A DNA stretch of 64,000 nucleotides. It comes from RBC074 sp964470555. Its GTDB lineage: Bacteria > Acidobacteriota > Blastocatellia > RBC074. This document shows positions 8,567 through 17,559 of this stretch, one piece after another. The notes below the pieces were generated by a model. It was given only the letters and a program-made list of their open reading frames with translations. It had not been told where the DNA came from and did no database searches. Location: assembly GCA_964470555.1 (NCBI GenBank), contig CAYYDG010000036.1, positions 1 to 64,000 of the forward strand. Direction: 5' to 3'. The first letter of the stretch is position 1, and each line of letters starts with the position of its first letter. The translations under genes were made by a program, and so were the position numbers.

Positions 8567-10711
8567 CTATCTTTGCATTGAAGAGTTCATTGCCGGGACG
8601 TACATGCGTTCGGTGTATTCCTTGACCATACGGCGCGCGCTGAAGGTCGGCGCGTCAGTACGAATGGCTTCCTTCAGCAGATGAATCCAGCGACGCGGAA
8701 CGCCGTCGCTGTCGCGGTCAAAATACAGCGGCACGACTTCGGTTTCCAGCACGCGGTACAGCGCGTCCGCATCGGCTTCGTCGCGGTATTCTTCGCTGAC
8801 GCCTTCGGGAACGCCGGGATCAATCGCCCAGCCATTGGTTCCTTTGTAACCTTCGTACCACCAACCGTCCAGCACGCTCAGATGCGGTACACCATTCAGC
8901 GCGGCTTTTTGGCCGCTGGTTCCGCTGGCTTCCAACGGAACGCGAGGATTGTTCAGCCACACATCCACGCCGCGCACCAGATGTTTGGCGACGTGAATGT
9001 CGTAATTTTCGACAAACGCGATTCGTCCGCCCAGGTTATGGTCGCGCGCCAGTTCGTAAATTTCGTGAATCAGGCTGCGTCCGGGCAAATCCGCCGGATG
9101 CGCTTTGCCGGCAAAGATGATCTGCACTGGTTTCCATTCGTCGTGGAAGATTTTCTTCAACCGTTCGAGGCTTCTGAAAATCAGAACCGCGCGTTTGTAG
9201 GTGGCAAAACGCCGGGCGAATCCGATGGTCAGCGCGTCTGGGTTGAGCAAGGTTCCACCGGTCAGCACGCGCGTCGGCCCGGCGGTTTCGGTGATCCAGT
9301 TGTGGCGAATGCGTTCGCGCATGAAATTGAACAGCTTGTGTTTCAATTGTTGTTTCGCCTGCCACAATTCGGCGTCGGGAATGTCGTGAATGCGTTCCCA
9401 CAATGTCGGGTCGTCGTGTTTTGCCAACCAATCGTGTCCCAGATGTTTGGCAAACAGCCGGTTCATTTCCGGCGCGATCCAGGTCGGCACATGAACTCCG
9501 TTGGTGATGTGCGTGATGGGAACTTCGTCTTCGGTGCGATCCGGCCACATCGAATGCCACATCTGCCGCGAAACACGTCCGTGAAGTCGGCTGACGCCGT
9601 TGCACTTTCCTGCCAGCCGCAACGCCAGCGCAGTCATGTTGAAATTCGGCGCCCCGCCGTCTGGATGTTCGCCCAAGGCGAAAAACTGTTCCCGATCCAA
9701 TCCCAACTCTTCCCAGTATCCGGCAAATTGCGTTTCGACCAGATGAAACGGAAAGGCATCGTGTCCGGCGGGAACAGGCGTGTGCGTTGTGAAGACCGTC
9801 GTTTCGCGCACCGCTTCGGCGGCTTCGGTGAAGCTTTGGCCGTTTTGCACCAGCGCGCGAATGCGTTCCAGCATCATGAACGCAGCGTGGCCTTCGTTGG
9901 CATGAAACACCGCCGGGCGAATTCCCAACCGTTCCAGCATTCGTATGCCGCCAATGCCCAGCACGATTTCCTGACGGATGCGCATTTCCTGATCGCCGCC
10001 ATACAACCGCGAAGTCAATTCACGATCCCAAGAGTGATTTTCTTCGACGTTGGCGTCCATCAGATAAACGGAAACCGATCCCAGTTTGACGCGCCAGACC
10101 GCCGCGTGAACACAGCGACCGCCGACGTCCACTTTCAACAATCCGCCTTCGCTTTCGCGCGAAATCACGGGTTCCAGCGGCGTAGACGAATAATCCAGCG
10201 GTTCGTAAACCGAATCCTGGCGGCCTTCGCCGGTGATGCGCTGGATGAAATAACCGAGCTGATAAACGAACCCTACGCCGACCAGCGGCAAGCCTATGTC
10301 GCTGGCTTCTTTGCAATGATCTCCGGCCAGAATTCCCAGACCGCCCGAATAAATCGGCAATGAAACGTGCAAACCGAATTCCGCCGAAAAATACGCAATC
10401 GGTCGGTCGGCCAATTGCGGATACTTTTCGGAAAACCAGGTTCCTTTGGCGGTGAGAGCTTTGTCGAACGCCAGCATCGTTCCGTCGTAATGCCGCAAAA
10501 ATGCCGGATTGGCGGCAGCGGCATCCAATTTGGCTGGCGAAATCTGCTGCAAAAACTTGACGGGATTGTGGTGCGTCAATTCCCAAAGGGTTTTGTCCAG
10601 ATGCTGGAACAGCAGGTCGGCGTCGGGATGCCAACTCCACCAAAGGTTGTTGGCCAGTTCGCTCAATCGTTCGATGCGAACCGGCAGGGCACGCTCAGTT
10701 ATATTGCTCAT
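8567..10711 (-). CDS. glgP: Alpha-glucan (glycogen/maltodextrin) phosphorylase
   Basis: 714 residues from the ATG at 10711. The N-terminal ~100 residues (LANNLWWSWHPDADLLF) are the DUF3417 region of the short-type alpha-glucan phosphorylases (TIGR02094). The body contains AYFSAEFGLH, YSGGLGILAGDH, VFHANEGHAAF and, near the C-terminus, EASGTSGQKAALNG, which carries the lysine for pyridoxal phosphate. It phosphorolyses alpha-1,4 glucan to glucose 1-phosphate in the cytoplasm. No other glycogen genes are adjacent. Confidence 0.93.
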   Translation of the reverse strand: MSNITERALPVRIERLSELANNLWWSWHPDADLLFQHLDKTLWELTHHNPVKFLQQISPAKLDAAAANPAFLRHYDGTMLAFDKALTAKGTWFSEKYPQLADRPIAYFSAEFGLHVSLPIYSGGLGILAGDHCKEASDIGLPLVGVGFVYQLGYFIQRITGEGRQDSVYEPLDYSSTPLEPVISRESEGGLLKVDVGGRCVHAAVWRVKLGSVSVYLMDANVEENHSWDRELTSRLYGGDQEMRIRQEIVLGIGGIRMLERLGIRPAVFHANEGHAAFMMLERIRALVQNGQSFTEAAEAVRETTVFTTHTPVPAGHDAFPFHLVETQFAGYWEELGLDREQFFALGEHPDGGAPNFNMTALALRLAGKCNGVSRLHGRVSRQMWHSMWPDRTEDEVPITHITNGVHVPTWIAPEMNRLFAKHLGHDWLAKHDDPTLWERIHDIPDAELWQAKQQLKHKLFNFMRERIRHNWITETAGPTRVLTGGTLLNPDALTIGFARRFATYKRAVLIFRSLERLKKIFHDEWKPVQIIFAGKAHPADLPGRSLIHEIYELARDHNLGGRIAFVENYDIHVAKHLVRGVDVWLNNPRVPLEASGTSGQKAALNGVPHLSVLDGWWYEGYKGTNGWAIDPGVPEGVSEEYRDEADADALYRVLETEVVPLYFDRDSDGVPRRWIHLLKEAIRTDAPTFSARRMVKEYTERMYVPAMNSSMQR

Positions 10712-10918
10712 TTCTGTTATCCGTTCTTCGTTTGAATGGGCGCTGCGACCAGCCATTGTGATGAGGGAGCCGGTCGAGCTTGGTGTACACGACTTCGAGC
10801 CGTGAGTGTGTGGCCGAAAGCGCCAACCAAGCCGAAACTTTACCGGCCATGTCTGCGACCGTCAACCACGAGAATTTCGATGCTTTTTGGGAATTGGACT
10901 CGAAGGAAAGAAAATAAA

Positions 10919-11007
10919 TGGTGGGGATGGTGGGAATCGAACCCACACTACCGTAAGGTAACGGGTTTTTGAGACCCGCGCGTCTACCAATTCCGCCACG
11001 TCCCCAC
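10919..11007 (-). tRNA. tRNA-Leu (anticodon CAA)
   Basis: On the minus strand the 5' GTGGGGA pairs with the 3' TCCCCAC, followed by discriminator A context and an encoded CCA. The anticodon loop is CTCAAAA within a CGGGT/ACCCG stem, giving anticodon CAA (codon UUG). A long variable arm (TTACCTTACGGTA) and a GGTTCGATTCC T-arm identify a class II leucine tRNA. Confidence 0.95.
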
Positions 11008-11112
11008 ATTTTCAACGACCAAAGCTTTAGAAGTGATGTCGTTTAAGCCTTTGATCGGAAACGGGCGCGATTATATGAGCCGACCTGAAGTCGGTCAAGC
11101 ACCCGCCCGAAA

Positions 11113-12327
11113 TTACTCAAATGTGACTTTCAGAAACTTCAGCCTGCCGACTTGCAACAACGCTTCTTTGATTGCTGCGGTATCAATTTCCGCCGCGGTA
11201 TCGCCGATGCGTTCGTTGTTCAACCGAACTCCGCCTTGTTGAATCAACCGGCGCACTTCGGCTTTGGAAGTCGCCAGTCCGGTTTGCACAAGCAAATCCA
11301 CCAATTTGATGGTTCCATCGGCTTTGATCGAACGGGTTTCAATGTCGGTCGGAGCCTGATGTTCGCGAAACCGGCGATTGAATTCGGCTTCGGCTTCATC
11401 GGCGGTAGCTTGCGAATGAAAATCCGCGATGATGTGTTTGGCCAGTTCGACTTTGGCATCGCGCGGATGTTTTGCGCCGGATTCGACGTTGGCTTTCAAC
11501 TGCGCCACTTCCGCCAGAGTCAGGTCTGTGACCAACGTGTAATACCGCCACATCAATTCGTCGCTAATGGACATGACTTTACCGAACATTTCATCAGGCG
11601 ATTCGGCAATTCCGATGTAATTGTTTTTCGACTTCGACATCTTTTCGACGCCGTCCAAACCTTCCAGTAACGGCGTGGTCATGATGACCTGCGCTTCGAC
11701 GCCGTACGCTCGCTGGATTTCGCGCGCCATCAGCAAATTGAATTTCTGATCCGTTCCGCCCAGTTCCACATCGGCTTTCAACGCCACTGAATCGTAACCT
11801 TGCGCCAGCGGGTACAGCAGTTCGTGCAAGCTGATCGGCACTCCGGCGGCCAGTCGTTTGGAAAAATCGTCGCGTTCCAGAATCTGCGCCAATGTGACTT
11901 TGGCCGTCAGTCGGACGAAGTCTTCCGGTTTGAAGGCGTTCAGCCAGTTCGCGTTGAATTCAATGATCGTTTTGTCCGGGTCGAGCAGTTTGAAAATTTG
12001 TGCCTTGTACGTTTCGGCGTTTGCCAGAATCTGTTCGCGGGTGAGCGGCGGACGTGTCGTGTTGCGTCCGGTCGGATCGCCGATCATGCCCGTGAAATCG
12101 CCGATCAGAAAAATCACGTCGTGGCCGAGTTGCTGAAACGCCTTCATTTTGCGAATGACGACCGAATGGCCTAGATGAATATCCGGCGCGGTCGGGTCGG
12201 CTCCGAGTTTGACGCGCAACGGTCGTCCGGTCGCTGCGGATTGCTCCAGCTTCTTTTTCAACTCTTCGGCGGGGATCACGTCCACACAGCCTTTGGTCAG
12301 AAATGCTACTTGTTCGTCTATTGTCAT
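11113..12327 (-). CDS. tyrS: Tyrosyl-tRNA synthetase
   Basis: 404 residues, close to the usual length. The class I signature HLGH is at 51-54 and KMSKSKNN around residue 230, with GADPTAPDIHLGH and GGTDQKFNLL typical of the TyrZ-type bacterial enzyme. The C-terminus (VDLLVQTGLATSKAEVRRLIQQ) is an S4 RNA-binding domain. It charges tRNA-Tyr in the cytoplasm. It follows tRNA-Leu with about 100 bases of spacer and no clear Shine-Dalgarno sequence. Confidence 0.96.
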   Translation of the reverse strand: MTIDEQVAFLTKGCVDVIPAEELKKKLEQSAATGRPLRVKLGADPTAPDIHLGHSVVIRKMKAFQQLGHDVIFLIGDFTGMIGDPTGRNTTRPPLTREQILANAETYKAQIFKLLDPDKTIIEFNANWLNAFKPEDFVRLTAKVTLAQILERDDFSKRLAAGVPISLHELLYPLAQGYDSVALKADVELGGTDQKFNLLMAREIQRAYGVEAQVIMTTPLLEGLDGVEKMSKSKNNYIGIAESPDEMFGKVMSISDELMWRYYTLVTDLTLAEVAQLKANVESGAKHPRDAKVELAKHIIADFHSQATADEAEAEFNRRFREHQAPTDIETRSIKADGTIKLVDLLVQTGLATSKAEVRRLIQQGGVRLNNERIGDTAAEIDTAAIKEALLQVGRLKFLKVTFE

Positions 12328-12333
12328 AATTCA

Positions 12334-12368
12334 ACAGTAGACAGTAGATAGTAGACAGTAGACAGTAG
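12334..12368. repeat. Short tandem repeat of CAGTAGA-like heptamers
   Basis: Five near-identical units of the form ACAGTAG(A) run in tandem directly upstream of tyrS (minus strand). About 20 bases further on, a degenerate reverse-complement run (CTGTTTACTGTTGAC and CTACTGTG) follows, so the stretch 12334-12406 can fold back. The same motif in the opposite orientation occurs at 59915-59937, so it is a dispersed element. Confidence 0.65.
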
Positions 12369-12398
12369 TTGTGTTTCCTGCTGTTTACTGTTGACTGG

Positions 12399-12890
12399 CT
12401 ACTGTGTTTTCAGATTTTCTATCGCCAGTGAGCGAAATTGAGAGAACAGGGTTTCATCGGCAAACGCGCGTTTCGGCAACAGGTTGAACGAGTCGTTACC
12501 ATAAACCATCAACAATCCATTCGGGCTTTCCATCACGCTCTGGTAATACTTCCAATCCAGATTGGATTCGATGACGCCCATGCGGAAATACACGCCGTTT
12601 TCGCTGAACGACACTTCGTGTTCGGTTTCGTAAAGCGGTTCGCGTCGCCATTTGCGTTTCGACGACCAGCGTCGCGCATGCGGAGAAAGAATCATCACCG
12701 CCACGCCAATCACCAAAGCCAGAATGGCAAAGACGCTCATCCCTTCGATAAACAGCAAAATCAACCCGATCAGCAGAAATGCTGCGCCCGCCCGCCATTC
12801 GGGAGCGACGGTTTGTCGGTTGCGCCGAAAAAATTCCTGCGCCGCGAAATACTCTTCCCACTGCAAAAAGAAATGAATGCTTTGAGCCAT
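12399..12890 (-). CDS. YcxB-like membrane protein
   Basis: 163 residues from the ATG at 12890, preceded by AAGGGG. Two adjacent hydrophobic segments (AGAAFLLIGLILLFIEG and VFAILALVIGVAVMIL) form a membrane hairpin. They are followed by a soluble domain with HEVSFSENGVYFRMG and LDWKYYQSVMESPNGLLMVY, the pattern of the YcxB-like C-terminal domain. The function of the family is not known. The gene is upstream of tyrS on the same strand, separated by the heptamer repeat. Confidence 0.75.
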   Translation of the reverse strand: MAQSIHFFLQWEEYFAAQEFFRRNRQTVAPEWRAGAAFLLIGLILLFIEGMSVFAILALVIGVAVMILSPHARRWSSKRKWRREPLYETEHEVSFSENGVYFRMGVIESNLDWKYYQSVMESPNGLLMVYGNDSFNLLPKRAFADETLFSQFRSLAIENLKTQ

Positions 12891-13166
12891 ACAAACCCCT
12901 TTCTTACGGAAGTCGCGCATTCTGCCATCTGATCCACAATTTGCCAATTCGCTGTTTCAGTCAACCATTCAAGTAGTCCACAAAAAGTTTTTAGACAACA
13001 GAAGCTGCTCATCCGAACTTTCGCAAAGGAGTTCTGGCAAACTCAGATTGGAAACGAGTGCGGAAACTGTTTGACACAGCAGGATGGTGCGCGTTTGAGC
13101 GGCTGACCTGGCTGATAGCTGCCAGCCCAGTAGATTTTTGGCGGGCTGTTCGAATCGAAGACGGGC

Positions 13167-13826
13167 TTACTTTCCGGGGATCGCCTGGACTGCTCGATAC
13201 TTTTTTACATCAGCGCCCGGTTCCATGAATTTCAAATCCAGACCGCCGTCCTTACGAGATTCGATTTCAAGCACGGCGGCGTGGACTCCATCAAAGTAGT
13301 GAAGCATGAAGGTCGCTCCGTCAAAGCGTCCGGCCAACGGGCCTAAATCGCCGCTCGGACGCAAAACGGTGGCAAAGGTGTCCTCGTCTTTTCGCCGGAT
13401 TGTCAGGCGCAAGTTGGAATCCGGCACGTCCCAGGTTCCGGAAATATCCGGTCCTGCTTCGCCTTCGGGCGCGCACGAACAGAACTGTGACGCGGTGAAC
13501 GGGCGCATCAGGTCACCATTCCCAACTGTGCCCTTGAGCTGACCGTTCACCAGTTTCGCTTCCAACCGTGTGCCGGAAGCTCCGAACGTAAGACGCAAAG
13601 TTCCCGATTCAAAGCTGCCCTCTGTGGAAGAGACGCGGGTGTCGCCATTCACCAGAGATCCTTTGAGCGTTTTGCCGTTGGGTTCGAAATGAATTGTGAA
13701 GGGAACGTCCAGAGTGCCGTAGCCGACCTTTCCATCCCAACGCCCGTCCAACTCTTGCGCCCATCCGCAAACCACGGCCAGCGAAATCATCGCCAGCAGA
13801 TTTAGAATCCTGATGCTTATCTTCAA
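13167..13826 (-). CDS. Secreted beta-strand-rich protein of unknown function
   Basis: 219 residues. The start is a TTG at 13826, supported by GAGGA seven bases upstream; no ATG is available near the signal peptide. After the signal (LLAMISLAVVCGWAQ) the protein has two similar units: LDGRWDGKVGYG...TIHFEPNGKTLKGSLVNG and ISGTWDVPDSNLRLTIRRK. This suggests a duplicated lipocalin-like or avidin-like barrel domain. A CSC pair lies between them. It is the last gene of the minus-strand glycoside cluster and may be co-transcribed with it. No enzymatic motif was seen. Confidence 0.7.
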   Translation of the reverse strand: MKISIRILNLLAMISLAVVCGWAQELDGRWDGKVGYGTLDVPFTIHFEPNGKTLKGSLVNGDTRVSSTEGSFESGTLRLTFGASGTRLEAKLVNGQLKGTVGNGDLMRPFTASQFCSCAPEGEAGPDISGTWDVPDSNLRLTIRRKDEDTFATVLRPSGDLGPLAGRFDGATFMLHYFDGVHAAVLEIESRKDGGLDLKFMEPGADVKKYRAVQAIPGK

Positions 13827-13895
13827 CTATAAATCCTCAGATCGTTTATTGGCGCGACACGAAGTCGCAAGAATGCGTCCGTCCAACAGCTCGTT

Positions 13896-15458
13896 TTACT
13901 TCAAACGCAACTTCAAAATCGTCAGCGAATGTGCTGGGAAAGTGTAAGTGAAGCCGTTGTTTTCAATCGTCGCGGTGATGTTGCGCGTAACGGGGCGGAC
14001 TTTCTTGTCATCGCCGAAGGTGTGCGTCACTTTCAGGTCGGGATGGTTCAATTCCCAAACGCCGACGGCGTTGGTCAACTGGCCTTCCTGATTTTCGATG
14101 CGCGTTGTCAGGTCTTTGTCTTTACTGCGGTTGAGCACGTTGACGTAAAGCGTCTTTTCCGCCGCGTTGTACGTCGTCGAAACATCCAGGTATTTCAGCG
14201 GCGCGCGATTGCCAATTTTGTACGTCGGCGCAGAGACATGCACATCCAGCGATTGATTGTTTTTCTGTTTGGTGAATTCGACCAGCGGAAAATAGATCGT
14301 CTGCAAAAACAGCCCTTGTTTGTTGGTCGTGATCGGCGCAATGACGTTGACCATCTGCGCCAGGTTGGCCATTTTGACGATGTCGGCGCGGCGGAAAAAC
14401 GAATTGAAAAACATGCCCATGGCCAGCGCGTCTTCGAAGTTGTAGACCTCTTCGAGTTTCTTTTCGTTGAAGGCGCGATACCAGACGTTCCATTCGTCGT
14501 AGGCAATGTAAATCGGACGCGGATTCTGCTGACGGTTTTGAGCTTCCTTGATCTGGGCCGCCGTGACGTTGATGTAATTATCAATCGTCTGCGACCACGC
14601 CATGAACTTTTCGAAATCGTTGTCGCGGTTGTTGATGTAACTGTGAATGGCGATGTAATCAGCCTGATTCCGCAATGTTTCCAGCACGGTACGATTCCAG
14701 TGCATCCAGTCAGCCGTCGGTCCGTAATTGCTGGAACCGCAGGCAATCAACTTGATGCTTGGATCGGTCGAGCGCATGGCTTTGGCGGCTTCGAGCGCGA
14801 ATTTTGAATACTCTTCGGCGTTTTTGTGACCGAGTTGCCAGGGGCCGTCAATTTCGTTGCCCAGCGCCCAGTATTTCACGTTGTAAGGTTTGTCGCGTCC
14901 GTTCTTACGGCGCTGTTCCGCCCAGTAGGTGTTTTTCGATTCGTTGCAGTATTCGACCCAATGTCGGGCTTCATCAATCGTACCCAAGCCCAGATTGACG
15001 CAGATGTAAGGTTCCGCGCCGATCATCTCGCAGTACTTCAAAAACTCATCCGTGCCGAACCGATTGCTTTCCAAATCGTCCCACGCCAGGTCTTTGCGCA
15101 TCGGACGCAGGTCCTTCGGTCCTATGCCGTCTTTCCAGTTGTAACCCGACGCAAAATTGCCGCCCGGCCAGCGCAGAATCGTCACGTCCAGTTGTTTGAC
15201 TACATCCATCACGTCCTTGCGGTAACCGTTGGCGTCTGACAGTGGACTGCCTTCTTCGTAAATGCCGCCGTAAATCATCCGTCCCAGATGCTCGGCGAAA
15301 TTGCCGAACAGATGCGGATGGATTTCGCCGATGGTGCGGTCAGTGTCTATTTTGATGCGGGCTTGCGGCGCCTGGCCTTCGACAGTAGGCAAACTTCCGA
15401 ATAACAGACAAGCGGCAATAATGGAGGCGGTGAACAAAGATTTCGTAACGGGTCGCAT
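13896..15458 (-). CDS. Secreted alpha-L-arabinofuranosidase, GH51
   Basis: 520 residues with a signal peptide and AGGAGA before the ATG. GNFAEHLGRMIYGGIYEEGS and LRWPGGNFASGYNW are diagnostic of GH51. The acid/base glutamate lies in ALGNEIDGPWQ (about residue 200) and the nucleophile in AYDEWNVWYR (about 320). The enzyme removes arabinofuranose side chains from arabinan or arabinoxylan. Many GH51 enzymes are cytoplasmic; the signal peptide here indicates export. It is followed by the small secreted protein and preceded by GH43 and esterase genes, all on one strand, as in a hemicellulose-utilisation operon. Confidence 0.94.
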   Translation of the reverse strand: MRPVTKSLFTASIIAACLLFGSLPTVEGQAPQARIKIDTDRTIGEIHPHLFGNFAEHLGRMIYGGIYEEGSPLSDANGYRKDVMDVVKQLDVTILRWPGGNFASGYNWKDGIGPKDLRPMRKDLAWDDLESNRFGTDEFLKYCEMIGAEPYICVNLGLGTIDEARHWVEYCNESKNTYWAEQRRKNGRDKPYNVKYWALGNEIDGPWQLGHKNAEEYSKFALEAAKAMRSTDPSIKLIACGSSNYGPTADWMHWNRTVLETLRNQADYIAIHSYINNRDNDFEKFMAWSQTIDNYINVTAAQIKEAQNRQQNPRPIYIAYDEWNVWYRAFNEKKLEEVYNFEDALAMGMFFNSFFRRADIVKMANLAQMVNVIAPITTNKQGLFLQTIYFPLVEFTKQKNNQSLDVHVSAPTYKIGNRAPLKYLDVSTTYNAAEKTLYVNVLNRSKDKDLTTRIENQEGQLTNAVGVWELNHPDLKVTHTFGDDKKVRPVTRNITATIENNGFTYTFPAHSLTILKLRLK

Positions 15459-15504
15459 GGAAATTCTCCTGAATTGGTAAATGTTGACGAGTACTTCTCG
15501 CAGG

Positions 15505-17544
15505 TTATTTTACTGCCAATGCCCAAATGAAGCGCACGCCGTCGCTGCCATCAGGCAGCGGACCGGGGCTGTCGCACAAGACAGTTTGCGTTTTGGGATC
15601 AATGCGCAGGAAGCGATTGGTCACGAGTGACATCAGGACTAATTCGCCCGTCGGCGTTTCGATCCACTGAAAACTTTGTGCGGTGGCTGGTTTCGTTGAT
15701 TGCAAAGTGACGCGCCCTTCGCTGTCAACGCTGACGAAGGTCTTATCGGACTTGAGCGCCACTCGTCCCAGCTTCATGTCTACAACGGTAAAAGCCGCAG
15801 GCGCAGCAACCGTCAGCGCATTTGCTTGCACGGCCAGGCCAGTAGTTTTCTGAAACGAGGTCAAATGAATTTGTTTGCCGTAAGGGATCGGGCGCATCAA
15901 TCCGCGCTGATGCGGTTCGTGAACGGCGATGCTGTCGAAATCCGCTGCGCCGCCTTGTTGGCCTGTGCTGTTGTAGGCAAACAGCGAGTAACGAATTCCC
16001 TGAAATGTCGTCAATTGATAGACCATCTCGAACGGAGCGCCGAGCGAGGTGAAACGTTTGCCGTCGAGCGAATAACTGAACTGCGCCGCTTCGGTCAGAA
16101 AGTCGCAATCCGCTTTCAGCCAGATCGTATTGCCTGTCATTGCGGCGCGTTCGGTTTTGCCGGTGTGCTCGTTGAATTGCGCGATGGAGAATCTTTGTTC
16201 GTCGCGCTCAATGCCAATCCAGGCATAAGGCTTGTTCGATAACGCGAGTCCCGCGACATCGCCGGATTGTAAGCTTGTCACATCGAGTTTGACGACGGGC
16301 GATGACTTTGGGCCGATGGCGCGTTGGGTCAGTGTGTTGCGTGCTTCCCAAAAATTCTTGGCGGGCATTGTGTGGATTCGCAAAAATCCTTTGCGTTCGG
16401 TCAGCGACCATTTGTCGTCAACGGGCACGTGATTCCACTGCCAGATCGGTTTAAGTTTCGTCGCCGTGAAATCATCGTTGTGATCGTAAGGCACCGCCGG
16501 TTTGTCGTTGTAACCTGTATTCGGTTTGACCCACGTGCGCGGCGTGCGTTTCAAATTGCCCGGCAAACCGAAATACGGCCAGCCGTCCTGCCACGTAATC
16601 GGCGACAGACAAGTCAGGCGTCCGACGGAGTTGTAATCCATCATCGAAAAGCCCCACCACTCGCCTTTCGCCGTTTGAATGATTCCGCCTTGATGCAAAG
16701 ACATTCTGCCGCGCGCCGCCGGATTGGCAGGCGTAATCTTGCCATCGCGTGTCAGTCCTTTGCCTTTCATCAGACCGAAATCTTCGTCAATGCTGATGGC
16801 CTGGTTGTATTCGTAAGGCCCTTCAGGCCGGTCGGCGCGGGCTGCAGGCATACGCATAGCGCCCATGTACCACGCGCTGATGATCAGGTACTTGCCGTTG
16901 ATTTTGTAAAAGTGCGCGCCTTCGCCGATGCCGGAGCCTTTGGGAATAATCAGGCGCTCCGTGCCGGGCACAAGGTCAGTGAGGTCACGATTGAGTTGCG
17001 CCAGTCGAATGCCTTCGTAGCCCCACACCACCCAGACTTTGCCATCATCATCAAATAGCACTGATAAATCGTGCAACGAAACTTTCATCGGTGTGCGCGT
17101 CCACGGACCTGCGGGATTGGTCGCGGTGAATTTCTGCGTCGTCTGACCGTTGACGTTGCTGAAGATGTAATACGTGCCGTTGTGATAGCGAAACGACGGC
17201 GCCCAGATTCCGCGGCCATAAATGTTCTTGCCTTCTTCCAAACGAAACGCCGGCCCCAAATCCAGCTTGTCCATCGCGTAGGCCAGGAACTCCCAGTTGA
17301 CCAGATCGCGCGAGCGCAGAATCGGCAAGCCCGGCATCGAATGCATGGTTGTCCCGGTCAGGTAAAAGTATTCGCCGACGCGAATCATGTCGGGGTCGGA
17401 AAACTCTTCGTAAAACAGCGGATTGGTGAACGTGCCGTTGCCGTTGTCGGCTGTCCACGTGGCGCGTTGTGCTTGCGCGTTTGTATACACAAGCACGGTC
17501 AGCGCCACGAAAATTCCCAACTTGAAGATGCTCTTGATCGGCAT
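15505..17544 (-). CDS. Secreted GH43 beta-xylosidase/arabinofuranosidase
   Basis: 679 residues with a signal peptide ending ...TNAQAQ. The five-bladed GH43 core shows the general base in EEFSDPDMIRVG (D50 or D52), the pKa-modulating aspartate in SLHDLSVLFDDDG and the acid glutamate in GSGIGEGAHFYKING. A second beta-sandwich domain (about 340-540, PIWQWNHVPVDDKW...) matches the GH43 C-terminal concanavalin-like module. A further C-terminal unit (about 560-679) resembles a beta-trefoil. It releases xylose or arabinose from short hemicellulose fragments, complementing the GH51 gene 46 bases downstream. Confidence 0.92.
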   Translation of the reverse strand: MPIKSIFKLGIFVALTVLVYTNAQAQRATWTADNGNGTFTNPLFYEEFSDPDMIRVGEYFYLTGTTMHSMPGLPILRSRDLVNWEFLAYAMDKLDLGPAFRLEEGKNIYGRGIWAPSFRYHNGTYYIFSNVNGQTTQKFTATNPAGPWTRTPMKVSLHDLSVLFDDDGKVWVVWGYEGIRLAQLNRDLTDLVPGTERLIIPKGSGIGEGAHFYKINGKYLIISAWYMGAMRMPAARADRPEGPYEYNQAISIDEDFGLMKGKGLTRDGKITPANPAARGRMSLHQGGIIQTAKGEWWGFSMMDYNSVGRLTCLSPITWQDGWPYFGLPGNLKRTPRTWVKPNTGYNDKPAVPYDHNDDFTATKLKPIWQWNHVPVDDKWSLTERKGFLRIHTMPAKNFWEARNTLTQRAIGPKSSPVVKLDVTSLQSGDVAGLALSNKPYAWIGIERDEQRFSIAQFNEHTGKTERAAMTGNTIWLKADCDFLTEAAQFSYSLDGKRFTSLGAPFEMVYQLTTFQGIRYSLFAYNSTGQQGGAADFDSIAVHEPHQRGLMRPIPYGKQIHLTSFQKTTGLAVQANALTVAAPAAFTVVDMKLGRVALKSDKTFVSVDSEGRVTLQSTKPATAQSFQWIETPTGELVLMSLVTNRFLRIDPKTQTVLCDSPGPLPDGSDGVRFIWALAVK

Positions 17545-17559
17545 GGTTGAGAAGCTTCC

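Noticed and set aside
13929..14807. Plus-strand open frame opposite the GH51 gene
   Set aside because: Antisense shadow of a gene with full catalytic motifs.
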